Source: Azorinus chamasolen (lineage: Eukaryota; Mollusca; Bivalvia; Cardiida; Solecurtidae). Taken from it: 64,000 nucleotides of DNA. A program made the position numbers and the translations under genes. The stretch covers positions 28,081,895 to 28,145,894 of the forward strand of contig OY755252.1 in assembly GCA_963576725.1 (NCBI GenBank), given 5' to 3'. The notes beneath the pieces are model-generated. The model had not been told where the DNA came from. It saw nothing but the letters and a program-made list of their open reading frames with translations, and ran no database searches. Shown in pieces: positions 10,642-20,124 of this stretch. Every line of letters begins with the position of its first letter. Within the stretch, counting starts at the first letter, position 1.

Positions 10642-10914
10642 TTAACCCATTATTTCATAGGCTATTTGTAGATACAACCTCTTTGAATAAATCTACCGAC
10701 AAGGAGCATTAACAAGAGAAGAAGTAAATTTAAGAACTTTGTAGTTTGGAACCATTATGATAAATATAGCATTTGCTCCTATAGGACTAAGTAGCAGTAT
10801 TTATACTATTTGCCTATAGGAGCAAATGCTTTATTTATCACAATGGTTTCCCAAAGTGACTTTTACAGAATGGTCAAAAGTCATCAATATGACGGAATGA
10901 GTTAATGTGACGTC
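10642..10914 (+). mobile_element. MITE family B with enlarged loop
   Basis: TTAACCCATTATTTCATAGG to GACGGAATGAGTTAA. The core is split: CATTTGCTCCTATAGG is followed by about 30 nt including AAGTAGCAGTATTTATA before a second CCTATAGGAGCAAATGC. AAGTAGCAGTATTTATA also occurs at 10296, so the insert may be a local copy. Confidence 0.8.
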
Positions 10915-11077
10915 CAGCTAATCAGGTAGAGGATGGTCGCGGAGGGTTTTCGTGCATGGAACGCATTGCACCGCTTCGTGCACATAACAATCGGGTAGAG
11001 CCACCGATCAATCGCAAGCAAGCTGGAAACATTCCTTACATAAACATCTAAATACCACGATAGAAACTGATATTAAC

Positions 11078-11146
11078 TGATAGGTCTCTTGTCAGCACTT
11101 TCTGTCATTTTGTTGTCAGCGCTGCTCGGCATTCTCATGTCAGTAC
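11078..11146. repeat. about 75-bp direct repeat, copy 1
   Basis: TCTCTTGTCAGCACTTTCTG, TCATTTTGTTGTCAGCGCTG and GGCATTCTCATGTCAGTACT recur to the right of the neighbouring E element. Confidence 0.8.
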
Positions 11147-11354
11147 TACAGTAAAACCCCTCTATAACGACCATTAAATTGTGTTTATTAGTTAGTATTT
11201 TGGGCAGGTGGTTGCTTAAAGTAAGGTGAAAGTAAAACAGAACGCTCCTATAGGAGCGTTATGTTTTACTTTCACCTTGCTTTAAGCATCCACCTGCATT
11301 TAACACAAACTACTTGATGTAATTTAGTGGTCGTTATAGAGAGGTTTTACTGTA
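11147..11354. mobile_element. MITE family E, near intact
   Basis: TACAGTAAAACCCCTCTATA to TATAGAGAGGTTTTACTGTA, with core AACGCTCCTATAGGAGCGTT at about 11205-11290. It splits the 75-bp direct-repeat tract, so it inserted after that tract formed or the tract grew around it. Confidence 0.9.
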
Positions 11355-11510
11355 TTTGGCGTTTCTCTCGTCAGTACTTTCTATCATTTTATTGTCAGCG
11401 CTGCTTGGCATTCTCATGTCAGTACTTCGTATTTGGCGTTTCTCTCACCAGCACTTTCTGTCATTTTTGTCAGCACTGTTCGACATTCTCTTGTCAGTAA
11501 TATTTGGCTT
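11355..11510. repeat. about 75-bp direct repeat, copies 2 and 3
   Basis: TTGGCGTTTCTCTCGTCAGT and TTGGCGTTTCTCTCACCAGC open two tandem copies, each with TTTCTRTCATTT and CATTCTCWTGTCAGTA. A fragment of a fourth ends at TATTTGGC. Confidence 0.8.
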
Positions 11511-11839
11511 CTGCAGGAGGTCTTTTTCATAACTTTTAGTCTGCATTTAACTATCATGTGGCTTAAATTCCCAGGATTACACCTCTTTGACGGCTGCTTT
11601 AGATGAGGGTTTACTGTACCTTAAATCAGTCTAAGAAAGGCAATTATTCTACGGCAGACATTTTCTCACTCTTCGTAAGATTTCATCTTGACTTTTCAAT
11701 TTTATAGATGCGTTGCAAAGGAGTGTCAAATTTTGCTACATTGGCGTAAGCTATTGATTTCATTTCAAATTAAAGCCATTTATCAAACAAAGTAAATGTC
11801 AGAAAATTGCAGAAAATAGTCTTGCCGACCGTCTCCACG
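11511..11839. other. no feature recognised except MITE scraps
   Basis: GACGGCTGCTTTAGATGAGG and TTTACTGTACC near 11590-11615 look like a lost group-2 MITE terminus. No coding frame. Confidence 0.35.
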
Positions 11840-11950
11840 TTTCCGTTCCTTAGGAGCAAATGCTCTATTAATCACAATGGTTTCAATAAGTGATTTTTAC
11901 TGAGGCGTAGAAAGGCGTAGAAAGGCGTGTTTACGGAGGAAATGGTAAAA
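11840..11950. mobile_element. MITE family B, right half
   Basis: CCTTAGGAGCAAATGCTCT and ATCACAATGGTTTCA are the right arm of the core. They are followed by GGCGTAGAAAGGCGTAGAAA (a duplicated 10-mer) and GGAGGAAATGG. Confidence 0.65.
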
Positions 11951-12103
11951 ATGAGGTATAATTATGGGTATGTATGTCTGGTAGCCTAATGCAGAATGCT
12001 CCTGTATGAGCTTTGTGCATTTATATTTTCCTTGCATTAAGCAACCACCTTTTTAAACTACTATGTTCAATACATTGATGACCGCCTAAAGCAGGTTTTA
12101 CTG
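11951..12103. mobile_element. MITE family K, partial
   Basis: TATAATTATGGGTATGTATG, core AATGCTCCTGTATGAGCTTT, CTTGCATTAAGCAACCACC, and end ACCGCCTAAAGCAGG then TTTTACTGTG. Confidence 0.65.
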
Positions 12104-12155
12104 TGCTTCCAAATCTATCAAAGGTTTGAGAATTTTAATGACTGAGTGTAAAATT

Positions 12156-12337
12156 CTGGGTCCATGCTTATAAAACGTTTAGTTGAGTCTGAGTTCGTTC
12201 TTAAGTTTTTGATTGGTCAGAGTTGAGCCAAAGGCTCAAATCTGACCAATCAAAAGCTTGAGAACTCAAATCTGACCAATCAAAAGCTTGAGAACGAAAC
12301 TCAGATTCAACTAAAAGCTTTATAAGCATGGACCCAG
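12156..12337. mobile_element. hairpin MITE with one-arm duplication
   Basis: Ends CTGGGTCCATGCTTATAAA and TTTATAAGCATGGACCCAG are perfect inverted repeats, and complementarity continues through TGATTGGTCAGA to the centre GAGCCAAAGGCTC. In the right arm a block of about 30 nt (TCTGACCAATCAAAAGCTTG within it) is present twice. A 77-codon frame starting at 12328 begins in the right end and runs into unrelated sequence. Confidence 0.85.
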
Positions 12338-12854
12338 ATGTTTATTCAGTTTGTGATCCTGTCTCGTTCACATATTCGAATCATGTCATGATCGGTGGGA
12401 CGAGGGATATTCAATGTGAAATGTTGTATAATCACGCCACCAGGGAGTCACGTGGTTATGATCCTGATGAAACGTCCATTTGCTCGGTGTCTTGTCTGGA
12501 TTCAAATTATTTGCAGCAGTTATTAGAAACTCGTCTACTACGTGCAGAAACCTCATTCTAGCATATGTCAGATCTGGACGTTTGAACTTCACTTTGTTGC
12601 ATTCCAATTTAATTAATCTATTTAACCATCTCATACAAATTGATTGAAAACATTGGCATGTTCTCGGCATCCACATATTTCCCTGTATGAATATGGCGAA
12701 TTAAACGGCAGCAACCCTTCACTTCGTGAATAATCATGTAAGAAATTATGTTGTCATGGATACTAATTTGGCTGAACATTTATAACTGCATATGAACATC
12801 GGGGTCTTTGACCAAGGAAAGGGCTCCAGAATCAGATCTACACTAGAACCTGTC
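12338..12854. other. D-like core relic in otherwise empty DNA
   Basis: TTATGATCCTGATGAAACG and TCTGGATTCAAATTATTTGC (about 12455-12520) are the two arms of a decayed D core. I see nothing else. Confidence 0.4.
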
Positions 12855-13084
12855 TTAACCCATTACCTCATAGGCTATTTTTAGATACATCCTCTTTGAC
12901 TAAATCTACCGAAAAGGAACATCAACTAGAGAAAATGACTTTTTTTTAGAATTTTGTATTTTGAAACTATTGTGATAAATAGAGCATTTGCTCCTATAGG
13001 AGCAAATGCTCTATTTATCACAATGGTTTCACAAAGTGACTTTTACAGAGTCGTCAAATGTCGTCAATATGAGGGAATGGGTTA
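12855..13084 (+). mobile_element. MITE family B, near intact
   Basis: TTAACCCATTACCTCATAGG to GAGGGAATGGGTTA. The palindrome at about 12959-13031 has arms of about 36 nt around CATTTGCTCCTATAGG. A good reference copy of B. Confidence 0.9.
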
Positions 13085-13250
13085 GGCGTCCGTTCATTTA
13101 CTGAGAACAAGAGTTTTACAAAACAGATATTTGCTTAATGCAGGCCAAAAACAATGAAGAAAGCTCCTATAGGAGTTTTCTGCATTAAATGTGACCTATA
13201 TTAAGTTACCACCTGCCGTACAAACCCATAATTAGACATCTTTATGATGT
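13085..13250. mobile_element. MITE family K, partial
   Basis: TTTGCTTAATGCAGGCC, core AGAAAGCTCCTATAGGAG, then AAGTTACCACCTGCC and CATAATTAGACATC. It lies directly between a B and an A element. Confidence 0.65.
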
Positions 13251-13254
13251 TCGC

Positions 13255-13504
13255 TTAACCATTTCCCTGGTCTATACTTAGGTTAAATTTCATTACCTAC
13301 TGAATATTCATTAATAAAATAGTTATAAAGAAATATGCAAGTTGGAACATTGCAGACATTTTAGAAAGTAAAAAAACAGATCTATCAAATTTTATTAGCA
13401 AACAGAGCAGACCCTGATCAGACGGCTCCTCTAGGTACCGTATGATCTGAGTCTACTCTGTTTGCAAATGCGTGAAAACGCGTTTATATGAGGGAAAGGG
13501 TTAA
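13255..13504 (+). mobile_element. MITE family A, near intact
   Basis: TTAACCATTTCCCTGGTC to GAGGGAAAGGGTTAA. Arm TACTGAATATTCATTAAT; core GACCCTGATCAGACGGCTCC at about 13400-13470. Confidence 0.85.
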
Positions 13505-13595
13505 AGGTTCTACTGAGCAAACGGAACAGACCATGATCTGACAATCCTCACGGCGGCCGTCTGATCTGAGTCTATGTACAAAAGGACTAGAGTCT
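13505..13595. mobile_element. second A-type core, diverged
   Basis: GAGCAAACGGAACAGACC and GCCGTCTGATCTGAGTCTAT form arms around CACGGCGGCCG. It follows immediately after the previous A element. Confidence 0.5.
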
Positions 13596-14069
13596 TAAAT
13601 TGATGATACAAACTGACTGTACCTCGGCACCAGGATCAACACTTTTTGATGTAAGAGCAGAAGTTTCTCAAGCGATTGAGCGAATCGGCGATATTTAAAA
13701 CTATCGTCAATGACATTTCTAACACCGTGAATAAAGGAACTGAGTCTACAGGCAATGTAGAACCAGATCAAAAGACTAATACAGGAGCCTACAGATTTCG
13801 GCCTACACGGCAAACACCAAAACAATGATCAGGATCGGCGCTGTTTGTCATTCGAACTCCTCACACGTTAGTATGCACTGTCATACTGAATGGAATCTTT
13901 AAGCAGTTATAGACTATTTCACGTTGAAAATCCAGCATTCTAAGAACTGAAGATACACAAGGAATCACTGTGACCCAGTTGTTATTTAATGACATGTTGA
14001 TGGATTTGCAAACAGAATAGACCAAAAATGACTAGAGCAACAGGAAAACATGCGTACTTAAGAACTATT
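13596..14069. other. no gene; one orphan A arm
   Basis: A 76-codon minus frame (13595-13825) has no recognisable features. GCAAACAGAATAGACC at 14008 is an unpaired A arm. Confidence 0.4.
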
Positions 14070-14071
14070 TT

Positions 14072-14178
14072 GATCATTTCTCCACCAAACCTTATGTTAT
14101 GACCAGTCTTTAGAATCGCCTCTTCGAGACGATTCTAAAAATGGTCATAACATAGGGGTTTGATGGAGAAATAAAGAA
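14072..14178. mobile_element. MITE family C core
   Basis: TTTCTCCACCAAACC and GGGGTTTGATGGAGAAATA bracket arms with ACCAGTCTTTAGAATCG around CCTCTTCGAGACG. About 95 nt of near-perfect palindrome. Confidence 0.8.
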
Positions 14179-14179
14179 G

Positions 14180-14335
14180 TTGAAACCATTGTGAATAAAT
14201 CCTATGGAGCAAATGTTCTATTTATCACAAGGGTTTCAAAACGAAAATATTCTAAAATGGTCCTTTTCTCTAGTAAATGGTCCTTGTCGGTAGATTGATG
14301 AGGTTGGATCTAAAATTAGCTTGGGATGGAATGAG
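14180..14335 (-). mobile_element. MITE family B, left-truncated
   Basis: GTTGAAACCATTGTG and ATCACAAGGGTTTCA flank a shortened core. The inner arm GGTCCTTTTCTCTAGTAAA and TGGGATGGAATGAGTCAA show minus orientation. It abuts the C element. Confidence 0.7.
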
Positions 14336-14495
14336 TCAATGCAAGACGATAGTTCTGCAGAAAACTCCTGTTAGAGCTTTCTGCATTACATGATGTACGT
14401 TCGTCTTGCATTAAGTATGAAGCAACATCTTGCTTTTAAAGACATCAATGTCTATTCAATATGTAGCTGCTTTACAGTTTAGGTTTCACTGTACA
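14336..14495. mobile_element. MITE family K, diverged
   Basis: GAAAACTCCTGTTAGAGCTTT core, CTTGCATTAAGTATGAAGC, and TTTAGGTTTCACTGTAC at the right end. Confidence 0.55.
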
Positions 14496-14689
14496 ATATT
14501 CCTAAATATATTTACGAAACATTGCTACCACTATTATGAGCTTTGGTGACCAAGCTATTATCTGTGAGACACTCTCTACCCATTAGTTAGTAAATCTTAG
14601 TTGATATAATAGATACTGGCGGTGTCTGCCACCCTGCAAGACACATCCGCCGCTGTACGTTGAACGTGTTCTCTTTACTGGAGACCCTC

Positions 14690-14775
14690 GAGTCAGCATT
14701 GGCAACCAGTATAGACCCAGAAGAGACACTTAGTAACTCAACATCTCACCAGGATCCAAAATGTTTGACATTTTA
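14690..14775. mobile_element. family D core, diverged
   Basis: GTATAGACCCAGAAGAGACA pairs imperfectly with ATCTCACCAGGATCC and AAAATGTTTGACA. Confidence 0.5.
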
Positions 14776-14925
14776 TACAAAATAAGAATTTATATTGTCG
14801 AATCCGTAGCAGATTCCATATGACAATTATACATACAACTACTGGAAAGTTAATCTCTATTCTTCCGAAAGTAAATTGTCTCCCTATACTCGAATAACCT
14901 GTCTTTGTCACTTACTTCTGGTTCC

Positions 14926-15335
14926 ATAACCATTTCCCTGTTCTATACTATATTGAGCTCCAGATATGATGCATAAATCAAAACATTTAAAAAACTCCTT
15001 TATTTCTCGACCAATCCCTGTTCCGTAACCACTCTTTAGAGAGTGGCCGCAGTATAGGGTTTGGTTGAGAAAGAGTACGCACCATTATCTACATGTAACA
15101 CTCTGTATATAATTTTATTACAAACTTCAATACCTTCATGATAATATTCACAAAATAGATATAATTATATATGGAAGGTGTAACATTGTAGCCATTTTAG
15201 AAACAGATGAAACAGATGTATCAAATTCTGTCAGCCAATAGAGCAGACCCTGATCATACAGCTCCTATATGAGCCGTCTGATCTGGGTCTCCTCTGTTAG
15301 CAAATGCGTAAAACACGCATGCATGTAGGACGTGA
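14926..15335 (+). mobile_element. MITE family A carrying a nested C element
   Basis: Starts TAACCATTTCCCTGTTC and resumes after the insert with TTCAATACCTTCATGATAAT. The core GACCCTGATCATACAGCTCC lies at about 15240-15305, then GCAAATGCGTAAAACACG. The C insert occupies about 14955-15105. Confidence 0.7.
14955..15105. mobile_element. MITE family C nested in A
   Basis: CCAGATATGATGCATAAATC to GTACGCACCATTATCT are the C ends. The core is shortened to ACCACTCTTTAGAGAGTGG. Confidence 0.65.
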
Positions 15336-15404
15336 TTGTCTGAGTGACAAATTATACCACATTTATATAGCGCTCTTTCAATATAAAACAAAACGAAATT
15401 GAAA

Positions 15405-15496
15405 ATTTAGGCCAGGCTCCCCTTAGATAAAAAATGGACTAATCCAATATATAAACATGGAAGAATCCACTAGGAGCAAATAGGTTAAACTAGACG
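15405..15496 (-). mobile_element. MITE family I, one arm
   Basis: TGGACTAATCCAATATATAA, GGAAGAATCCACTAGGAGC and AAATAGGTTAAAC are the reverse of the left arm of the two full I copies. The palindrome and other arm are missing. Confidence 0.6.
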
Positions 15497-15745
15497 TTTT
15501 CACAACCGGACATTTGGTCCAGATCAAATTGTATATTATTATTATTCACTGTATATGTTACATGAAGGCAGATGACTGATTGATCGTGGTTGATCGTCAT
15601 GCATAATAGAGAAATATCTCTAATTTATATAACGAGACCTCTCAAAATGGTCTGCTGCTGATGTCTGTAATGTAGCTGATAACATTCCTTCTGCTGATGT
15701 TATACCAGAACAACAGTTAATGATGTATACTAAAAATACTAAAAA
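15497..15745. other. nothing recognised
   Basis: AT-rich DNA with a (TTA)n-like scrap near 15534. No coding or element signal. Confidence 0.35.
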
Positions 15746-15842
15746 TCGCCTTTTCTCCATCAAACCCATGCAATGGTCTCGGAATTTGGAAATAAAGAAG
15801 TTACTCTTGAAAATGGTTTGATTTACGCATCTTGTCTGGACC
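15746..15842. mobile_element. MITE family C, internally deleted
   Basis: TTTTCTCCATCAAACCCATG is joined directly to GGAATTTGGAAATAAAGAAG, skipping the palindrome. GCATCTTGTCTGG marks the right terminus. Confidence 0.5.
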
Positions 15843-15862
15843 TCTGGAAATGTACGTACATG

Positions 15863-16228
15863 TACAGTGCTCCCTCTCTACAACGACACCCTTTGGGATA
15901 CGAATATTGTATGTGTTGTTCAGAGGGAGTTGTTATAGGGAGGGAAAATCAAACATAATTAGCTTGATTGCAGATCCCCAGATAAGGTGTATTTCGAGAA
16001 CTAAAACCGTTATGCCTCAATCAAACCCTATGTTGTGACCACTCTTTAGAATCGTCACAAAGTGACGATTCTAAAGAGTGGTCACAACATAGGGTTTGAT
16101 GGAGGCATAAAGAAAATACGATGAAAAAAGGTTGTTTCTGGAGCCTTGTTGTTTCGGAAACAGTGACATGCGTTGTTGTAAGGAGGGAATCGTTATTGAG
16201 AGAGCCGTTGTAGGGAGGGAGCACTGTA
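15863..16228. mobile_element. MITE family J with embedded C core
   Basis: Ends TACAGTGCTCCCTCTCTACA and TGTAGGGAGGGAGCACTGTA are perfect inverted repeats. The centre (about 15977-16110) holds CCAGATAAGGTG and a long C palindrome (CTTTAGAATCGTCACAAAG). Left arm contains GAATATTGTATGTGTTGTTC; right arm GGAAACAGTGACATGCGTTG. The same composite recurs at 56.3 kb, so C was embedded before J spread. Confidence 0.85.
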
Positions 16229-16534
16229 CTATAATGGAACATTTCACGGTATAATGTTCACCACCGCTACAAATTAGACATCAACTGATTGACCGGGGAT
16301 TTGCATTTGCGCACATTGACATATCATTTGCTGATTGTTTTTCTTCATTTGCGCACAAAAAAAATGGTTTCATATGCGCAGATGTTATTACTATCAATTG
16401 CGCACGTGCAGATGTACGTCTTCCGTTAGCATATGTTAAACACTGCCAAACGTTAACATTGATTCCCCTTGTTTACTATGGGGAGGTGGAAGTAGGATTT
16501 TAAACTGTCACAGTGTATATATACAGTATAATAC
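16229..16534. other. no gene; short TTGCGCAC repeats
   Basis: ATTTGCGCAC or ATATGCGCAG recur near 16305, 16348, 16373 and 16399 at irregular spacing of 25-45 nt. No known element. Confidence 0.4.
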
Positions 16535-16769
16535 ATTTGCGAACAGAGTAGATCTAGGTCAGACGGCTTCTATCGGAGTTGTGTGATCAGGACCTATCGT
16601 GTTTGCATATGAAATACTACATATATAATTACATGTGCTACATATATAATTCTACAGTTTTTGTTTGTCACAGTAAAAATTTCGTTGTTCATAATGCAAC
16701 TAAACATAGTAATTCAGCTAATTACATTCACTATTTCTTATCTGACTATTCATCATGTAAAATGGTTAA
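16535..16769 (-). mobile_element. MITE family A, right end shared with next copy
   Basis: Core TCAGACGGCTTCTATCGG at about 16540-16610; inverted arm ATTTCTTATCTGACTATTCA; end AATGGTTAA. Its terminal TTAA (16766-16769) also begins the next element. Confidence 0.7.
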
Positions 16770-17013
16770 CCCTTTCCCTGATGAATATTCATGTAGGAAA
16801 TAATGACGTCATGAATATCAATAAGAATATCTTTATAATGGCATATGAACACGGGGCATTTTGCCTCGGGCAGAAGCTGTAGAATCAGATATTTATTACA
16901 TCATAGGCAAACAGAGCAGACCCTGATCAGATGGCTCCTATAGGAGCCGACTGATCTTGGTCTTCTCTGTTTGCAGATGCGTGTAAACGCACTTATATAA
17001 GGGAAATAGTTAA
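16766..17013 (+). mobile_element. MITE family A, intact
   Basis: TTAACCCTTTCCCTGATGAA to AAGGGAAATAGTTAA. Arm AAATAATGACGTCATGAATA; core CTGATCAGATGGCTCCTATA at about 16907-16978. Confidence 0.85.
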
Positions 17014-17144
17014 TGCTTACATTTGTCAAACACCTCGTACATGTACATACATGTTTACCTCGTACATGTACATATATGTCATCTTACCTTATTTTATGTC
17101 AATCACACAGCGGAGGATCTGGTTCAACATGGTCAATTGAATGA

Positions 17145-17245
17145 ACTCTTTCCTTAATATAAAATGCCTTTGTTTTCACGCCTTTGCAGAGGACCCGCCT
17201 GATCTGGGTCTGCTCTGTTTGCTTATGGCAATTTATTAATCTTGA
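17145..17245 (-). mobile_element. MITE family A, partial
   Basis: CTCTTTCCTTAATATAAAAT then only one core arm: CGCCTGATCTGGGTCTGCTC. Confidence 0.6.
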
Positions 17246-17359
17246 TTGTGCAGTTTCCACAACGGTGACAACATCCCTGTTTCATGTTTCATTCTTTTTT
17301 CTGATTGGGTCTATGAATATCCATAAGATGAAGAAATCTTGAATAGGTATAAAACGCGA

Positions 17360-17455
17360 CCTGACTCGAATTCGCCAACAGCTTAGATCCAGATGAGACG
17401 TCGAGTAACTGGATATGATCCAGATAGTATGTCACTCGACGTATAGCTTTTCAAA
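17360..17455. mobile_element. family D core, rearranged
   Basis: CAACAGCTTAGATCCAGATG and GTCGAGTAACTGGATATG are followed by a second GATCCAGATAG and CACTCGACGTATAGC, giving an irregular palindrome. Confidence 0.45.
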
Positions 17456-17703
17456 AGATTTGTCGAATTGGCGGTATTTAAAATTGCACTAGATCAATAT
17501 TTTGGCATATTTTTTTTTTCAGATCGGTTTTTAATTCAGAATTAAGTCCGAATGCCAGTCATATTTTTGTGTTATAACTAGTATAGTATATATAGTATGT
17601 TATGACCGAAATGAAACGCCTGGTATCAAGGTAAGCAACCCATAGTGAACTTTAACTCTTCCTGACAGAGTAACCTCCCCTAGAATGAAAACTATTCTCA
17701 TGC

Positions 17704-17924
17704 TTAACCTTTAGCCTGCTTTAGGCGGATGACTGAATACCTATGCAAACAGCTTGGATCCAGATGAGACGCCGAGTAACTCGGCGTCTCATCAGGATCC
17801 AAACTGTTTGACACCTTGATTTAATTTTGGTAGATAAATTGATTATAGCTTGAATTTTGAAAATGTAGTAGGTGAACAATTAAAAAAAATGTAAATATAA
17901 TTTGCTCAGCAGGCTAAAGGTTAA
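17704..17924. mobile_element. MITE family D, intact
   Basis: TTAACCTTTAGCCTGCTTTA to TCAGCAGGCTAAAGGTTAA. The core GATCCAGATGAGACGCCGAG at about 17748-17813 pairs around TAACTCGG. Reference copy of D. Confidence 0.9.
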
Positions 17925-17942
17925 CAAGACTTTACTGCATTT

Positions 17943-18014
17943 TAAAACAGCTTGAATCGAGATGAGATGCCGAGAAACTCGGCGTGTAATCAGGGTCGAA
18001 GCTGTTATTTTCTT
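17943..18014. mobile_element. family D core
   Basis: AACAGCTTGAATCGAGATGA and GTAATCAGGGTCGAAGCTGT form diverged arms around CGAGAAACTCGG. Confidence 0.6.
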
Positions 18015-18057
18015 TCTGGGACAATAGTTTCTCAATATTTAGGAAACTGGGAAACAT

Positions 18058-18283
18058 TTAACCCGTTTGCTCCCAATGGATTCTTCCCTGCTTATATATT
18101 GGATTAGTCTATATTTTAGCTAAGGTATGTCTAGTCTAAATTTTCATTTTTGTTTTGTTTGACATTGAATTTCCTATCAGCAAACAGTGTAGACTCTGAT
18201 CAGACGCCGCATTATTCAGGGTCTACACTATTTGCCTACATCCCATATACATTTGTATGGGATCGTGTTGGCAAATGGGTTAA
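18058..18283. mobile_element. MITE family I
   Basis: TTAACCCGTTTGCTCCCAAT to GTTGGCAAATGGGTTAA. Core AGTGTAGACTCTGATCAGAC with a shortened partner (ATTCAGGGTCTACACT) at about 18180-18235. Confidence 0.85.
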
Positions 18284-18364
18284 AAGTGATTGCAATGAAA
18301 TGTCCGGCGAACATCATTTATGATAATGAGAAGAGCTAACCCAGAACTGGTATATGCACGTTTT

Positions 18365-18600
18365 AGTTATAACACTTCACTGCATGAATATTTATGTCAG
18401 AAATTATGACGTCATGGATATAAATTAATGGAGTTTTTATGATGTCACACGAACACAGAAATGGTTGACAATAAGATTAACTGTATATTCGCATTTATAT
18501 TATGCTATAAGCAAACAGAACTGACCCTGATAGAGCCATTGTATAGAAGCCGCCGATCTGGGTTTTGTTCTGTTTCCAAATGCGTACTAACGGTGTATTT
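18365..18600 (+). mobile_element. MITE family A, diverged
   Basis: Arm AGAAATTATGACGTCATGGA; core CTGACCCTGATAGAGCC with GCCGCCGATCTGGG at about 18505-18580. Termini are eroded. Confidence 0.6.
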
Positions 18601-18689
18601 ATTTTTTAGTTCCAGCATTGTCGTCTGCTGGACAAATATTCGCCTGCTTCAAGTTTTAGTGATTGTGATTGTTCAAATAGTTTATAAAA

Positions 18690-18825
18690 CAATAAACAGG
18701 GTGTCAAGCAGTTTGGATCCTGATGAGACGCTGAGCTGCTCGGTATCTCATCTGGATACAAACTGTTTCCATATGATATGCATGTACATGTAACAGACCA
18801 TTCTCCATTGCACTGAATGGGTTAA
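18690..18825. mobile_element. MITE family D, partial
   Basis: AGTTTGGATCCTGATGAGAC and TCTCATCTGGATACAAACTG at about 18707-18770; right end CACTGAATGGGTTAA. Its terminal TTAA (18822-18825) is shared with the following B element. Confidence 0.65.
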
Positions 18826-19049
18826 CACATTCCCTCCTAGTGACGCATTTTGGCGCCTTTATAAACATCACATTTTGAAACCATTGTGATTAATAGAGCA
18901 TTTGTGCATGTAAAGCAAATGCTCTATTTATCACACTGGTTTCAAAACTACACAATTCTTATATTCTTTCTTCCGATAGTTAATGCTCCTTTTCGGTAGA
19001 CTTATTCAAAGAGATTGGGTCTAAAATAGCCTATGAGGGAATGGGTTAA
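18822..19049 (-). mobile_element. MITE family B
   Basis: TTAACACATTCCCTCCTAGT to GAGGGAATGGGTTAA; core ATAGAGCATTTGTGCATG at about 18875-18945; inner arm TTAATGCTCCTTTTCGGTAG. Confidence 0.85.
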
Positions 19050-19358
19050 ACATTTGTATGCAGAGTATATTTTCTGCCGCTAAAACAAAGTGGTTGTTTT
19101 TTAAATATGTTCTAGATGACCTTGTTCTACCAAACGAGGGTAAACAGTTTGGATCAAGATGAAATTAATTTGTGTCCAAGCGGTGTCCAAACGGTTTTTA
19201 AAAATCACAACTTTACCCATAGCGTGTTAAAATGTAAACCAATTCAGCGTTGAACAGCAGTAGTTTTTGTATACCTTCTGCAGGAATTCAAAGTCACTGG
19301 CACAAACTTATTTTATATCGTGTCCAGTACTGTGATCATAGGTCACCTAAAAACTATG
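19050..19358. other. nothing recognised
   Basis: One orphan D arm (AAACAGTTTGGATCAAGATG, 19142). The 73-codon frame at 19250-19471 ends inside the next MITE. Confidence 0.35.
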
Positions 19359-19613
19359 TTAACCCTTTCCCTCATTTAAACGCATACTCATGCATTTGCA
19401 GACAAAGCAGACCCAGATCAGACGACTCTTATAGAAGCCATCTGATCAGGGTCTGCTGTGTTTGCTTATGAAATTACAATAATTCACACGCTTAGTTTTC
19501 TGCCAATACCACAATAGCCGGTATACGTAGGCCATTGTAAAAAAAACATCGGCTAATAAATATTCATGGCGTCATTATTTCTTACATGAATATAGAACAG
19601 GGAAAAGGGTTAA
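19359..19613 (-). mobile_element. MITE family A
   Basis: TTAACCCTTTCCCTCATT to GGGAAAAGGGTTAA; core AGACCCAGATCAGACGACTC at about 19398-19470; inverted arm TATTTCTTACATGAATAT. Confidence 0.85.
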
Positions 19614-19639
19614 ATGGCAATTCATAGAAGTCTATTTTC

Positions 19640-19735
19640 TGGATGTCTGGTACTAGACGGTTGTCATACAAAATGCACATAATGAGCATTCAGCATTAAT
19701 TCGTTTTGCTTTAATCAGTCACTCCTTATATTAGA
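19640..19735. mobile_element. K-type relic
   Basis: GGTACTAGACGGTTGTCATA, GAGCATTCAGCATTAATTCG and TTGCTTTAATCAGTCACTCC keep the K order but without a clean palindrome. Confidence 0.35.
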
Positions 19736-19847
19736 GACCCAGTGTTTGGCGATTTCGGGCTCTGGCATACCACATATGCTCATAAAAGTACTGTAGAACC
19801 TGTCTTAAGCGAACTATGTTATATGTTTGGACATATGGATATAAAAA

Positions 19848-20035
19848 TACAGTAAAACCTCTCTATAACGGCAACTAAATTGCATCAAGTATTTTTGTCA
19901 AATGCAGGTGGCCGCTTAAAACAAGGTCCTATAGGAGCGTTCTGTTTTACTTTCAACTTGCTTTAAGCAGTCATCTGCCCTAAATACCAATCAAATAAAA
20001 CAATTTAGTGGCCGTTATAGAGAGGTTTTACTGTA
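19848..20035. mobile_element. MITE family E, core half deleted
   Basis: TACAGTAAAACCTCTCTATA to TATAGAGAGGTTTTACTGTA are perfect ends. The left core arm is cut after AAACAAGG and continues at TCCTATAGGAGCG. Confidence 0.9.
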
Positions 20036-20039
20036 ATTA

Positions 20040-20115
20040 CTTAATACCAAAGTAATACAGAATGCTCCTACAGGAGTCCTTTTCTGCATTACTTTCGACC
20101 TGCATTGCGCTGTCG
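20040..20115. mobile_element. K-type core
   Basis: AGTAATACAGAATGCTCCTA and TTTTCTGCATTACTTTCGAC form arms; CCTGCATTGCGCTGTCG follows. Confidence 0.5.
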
Positions 20116-20124
20116 TCTGTCTTC

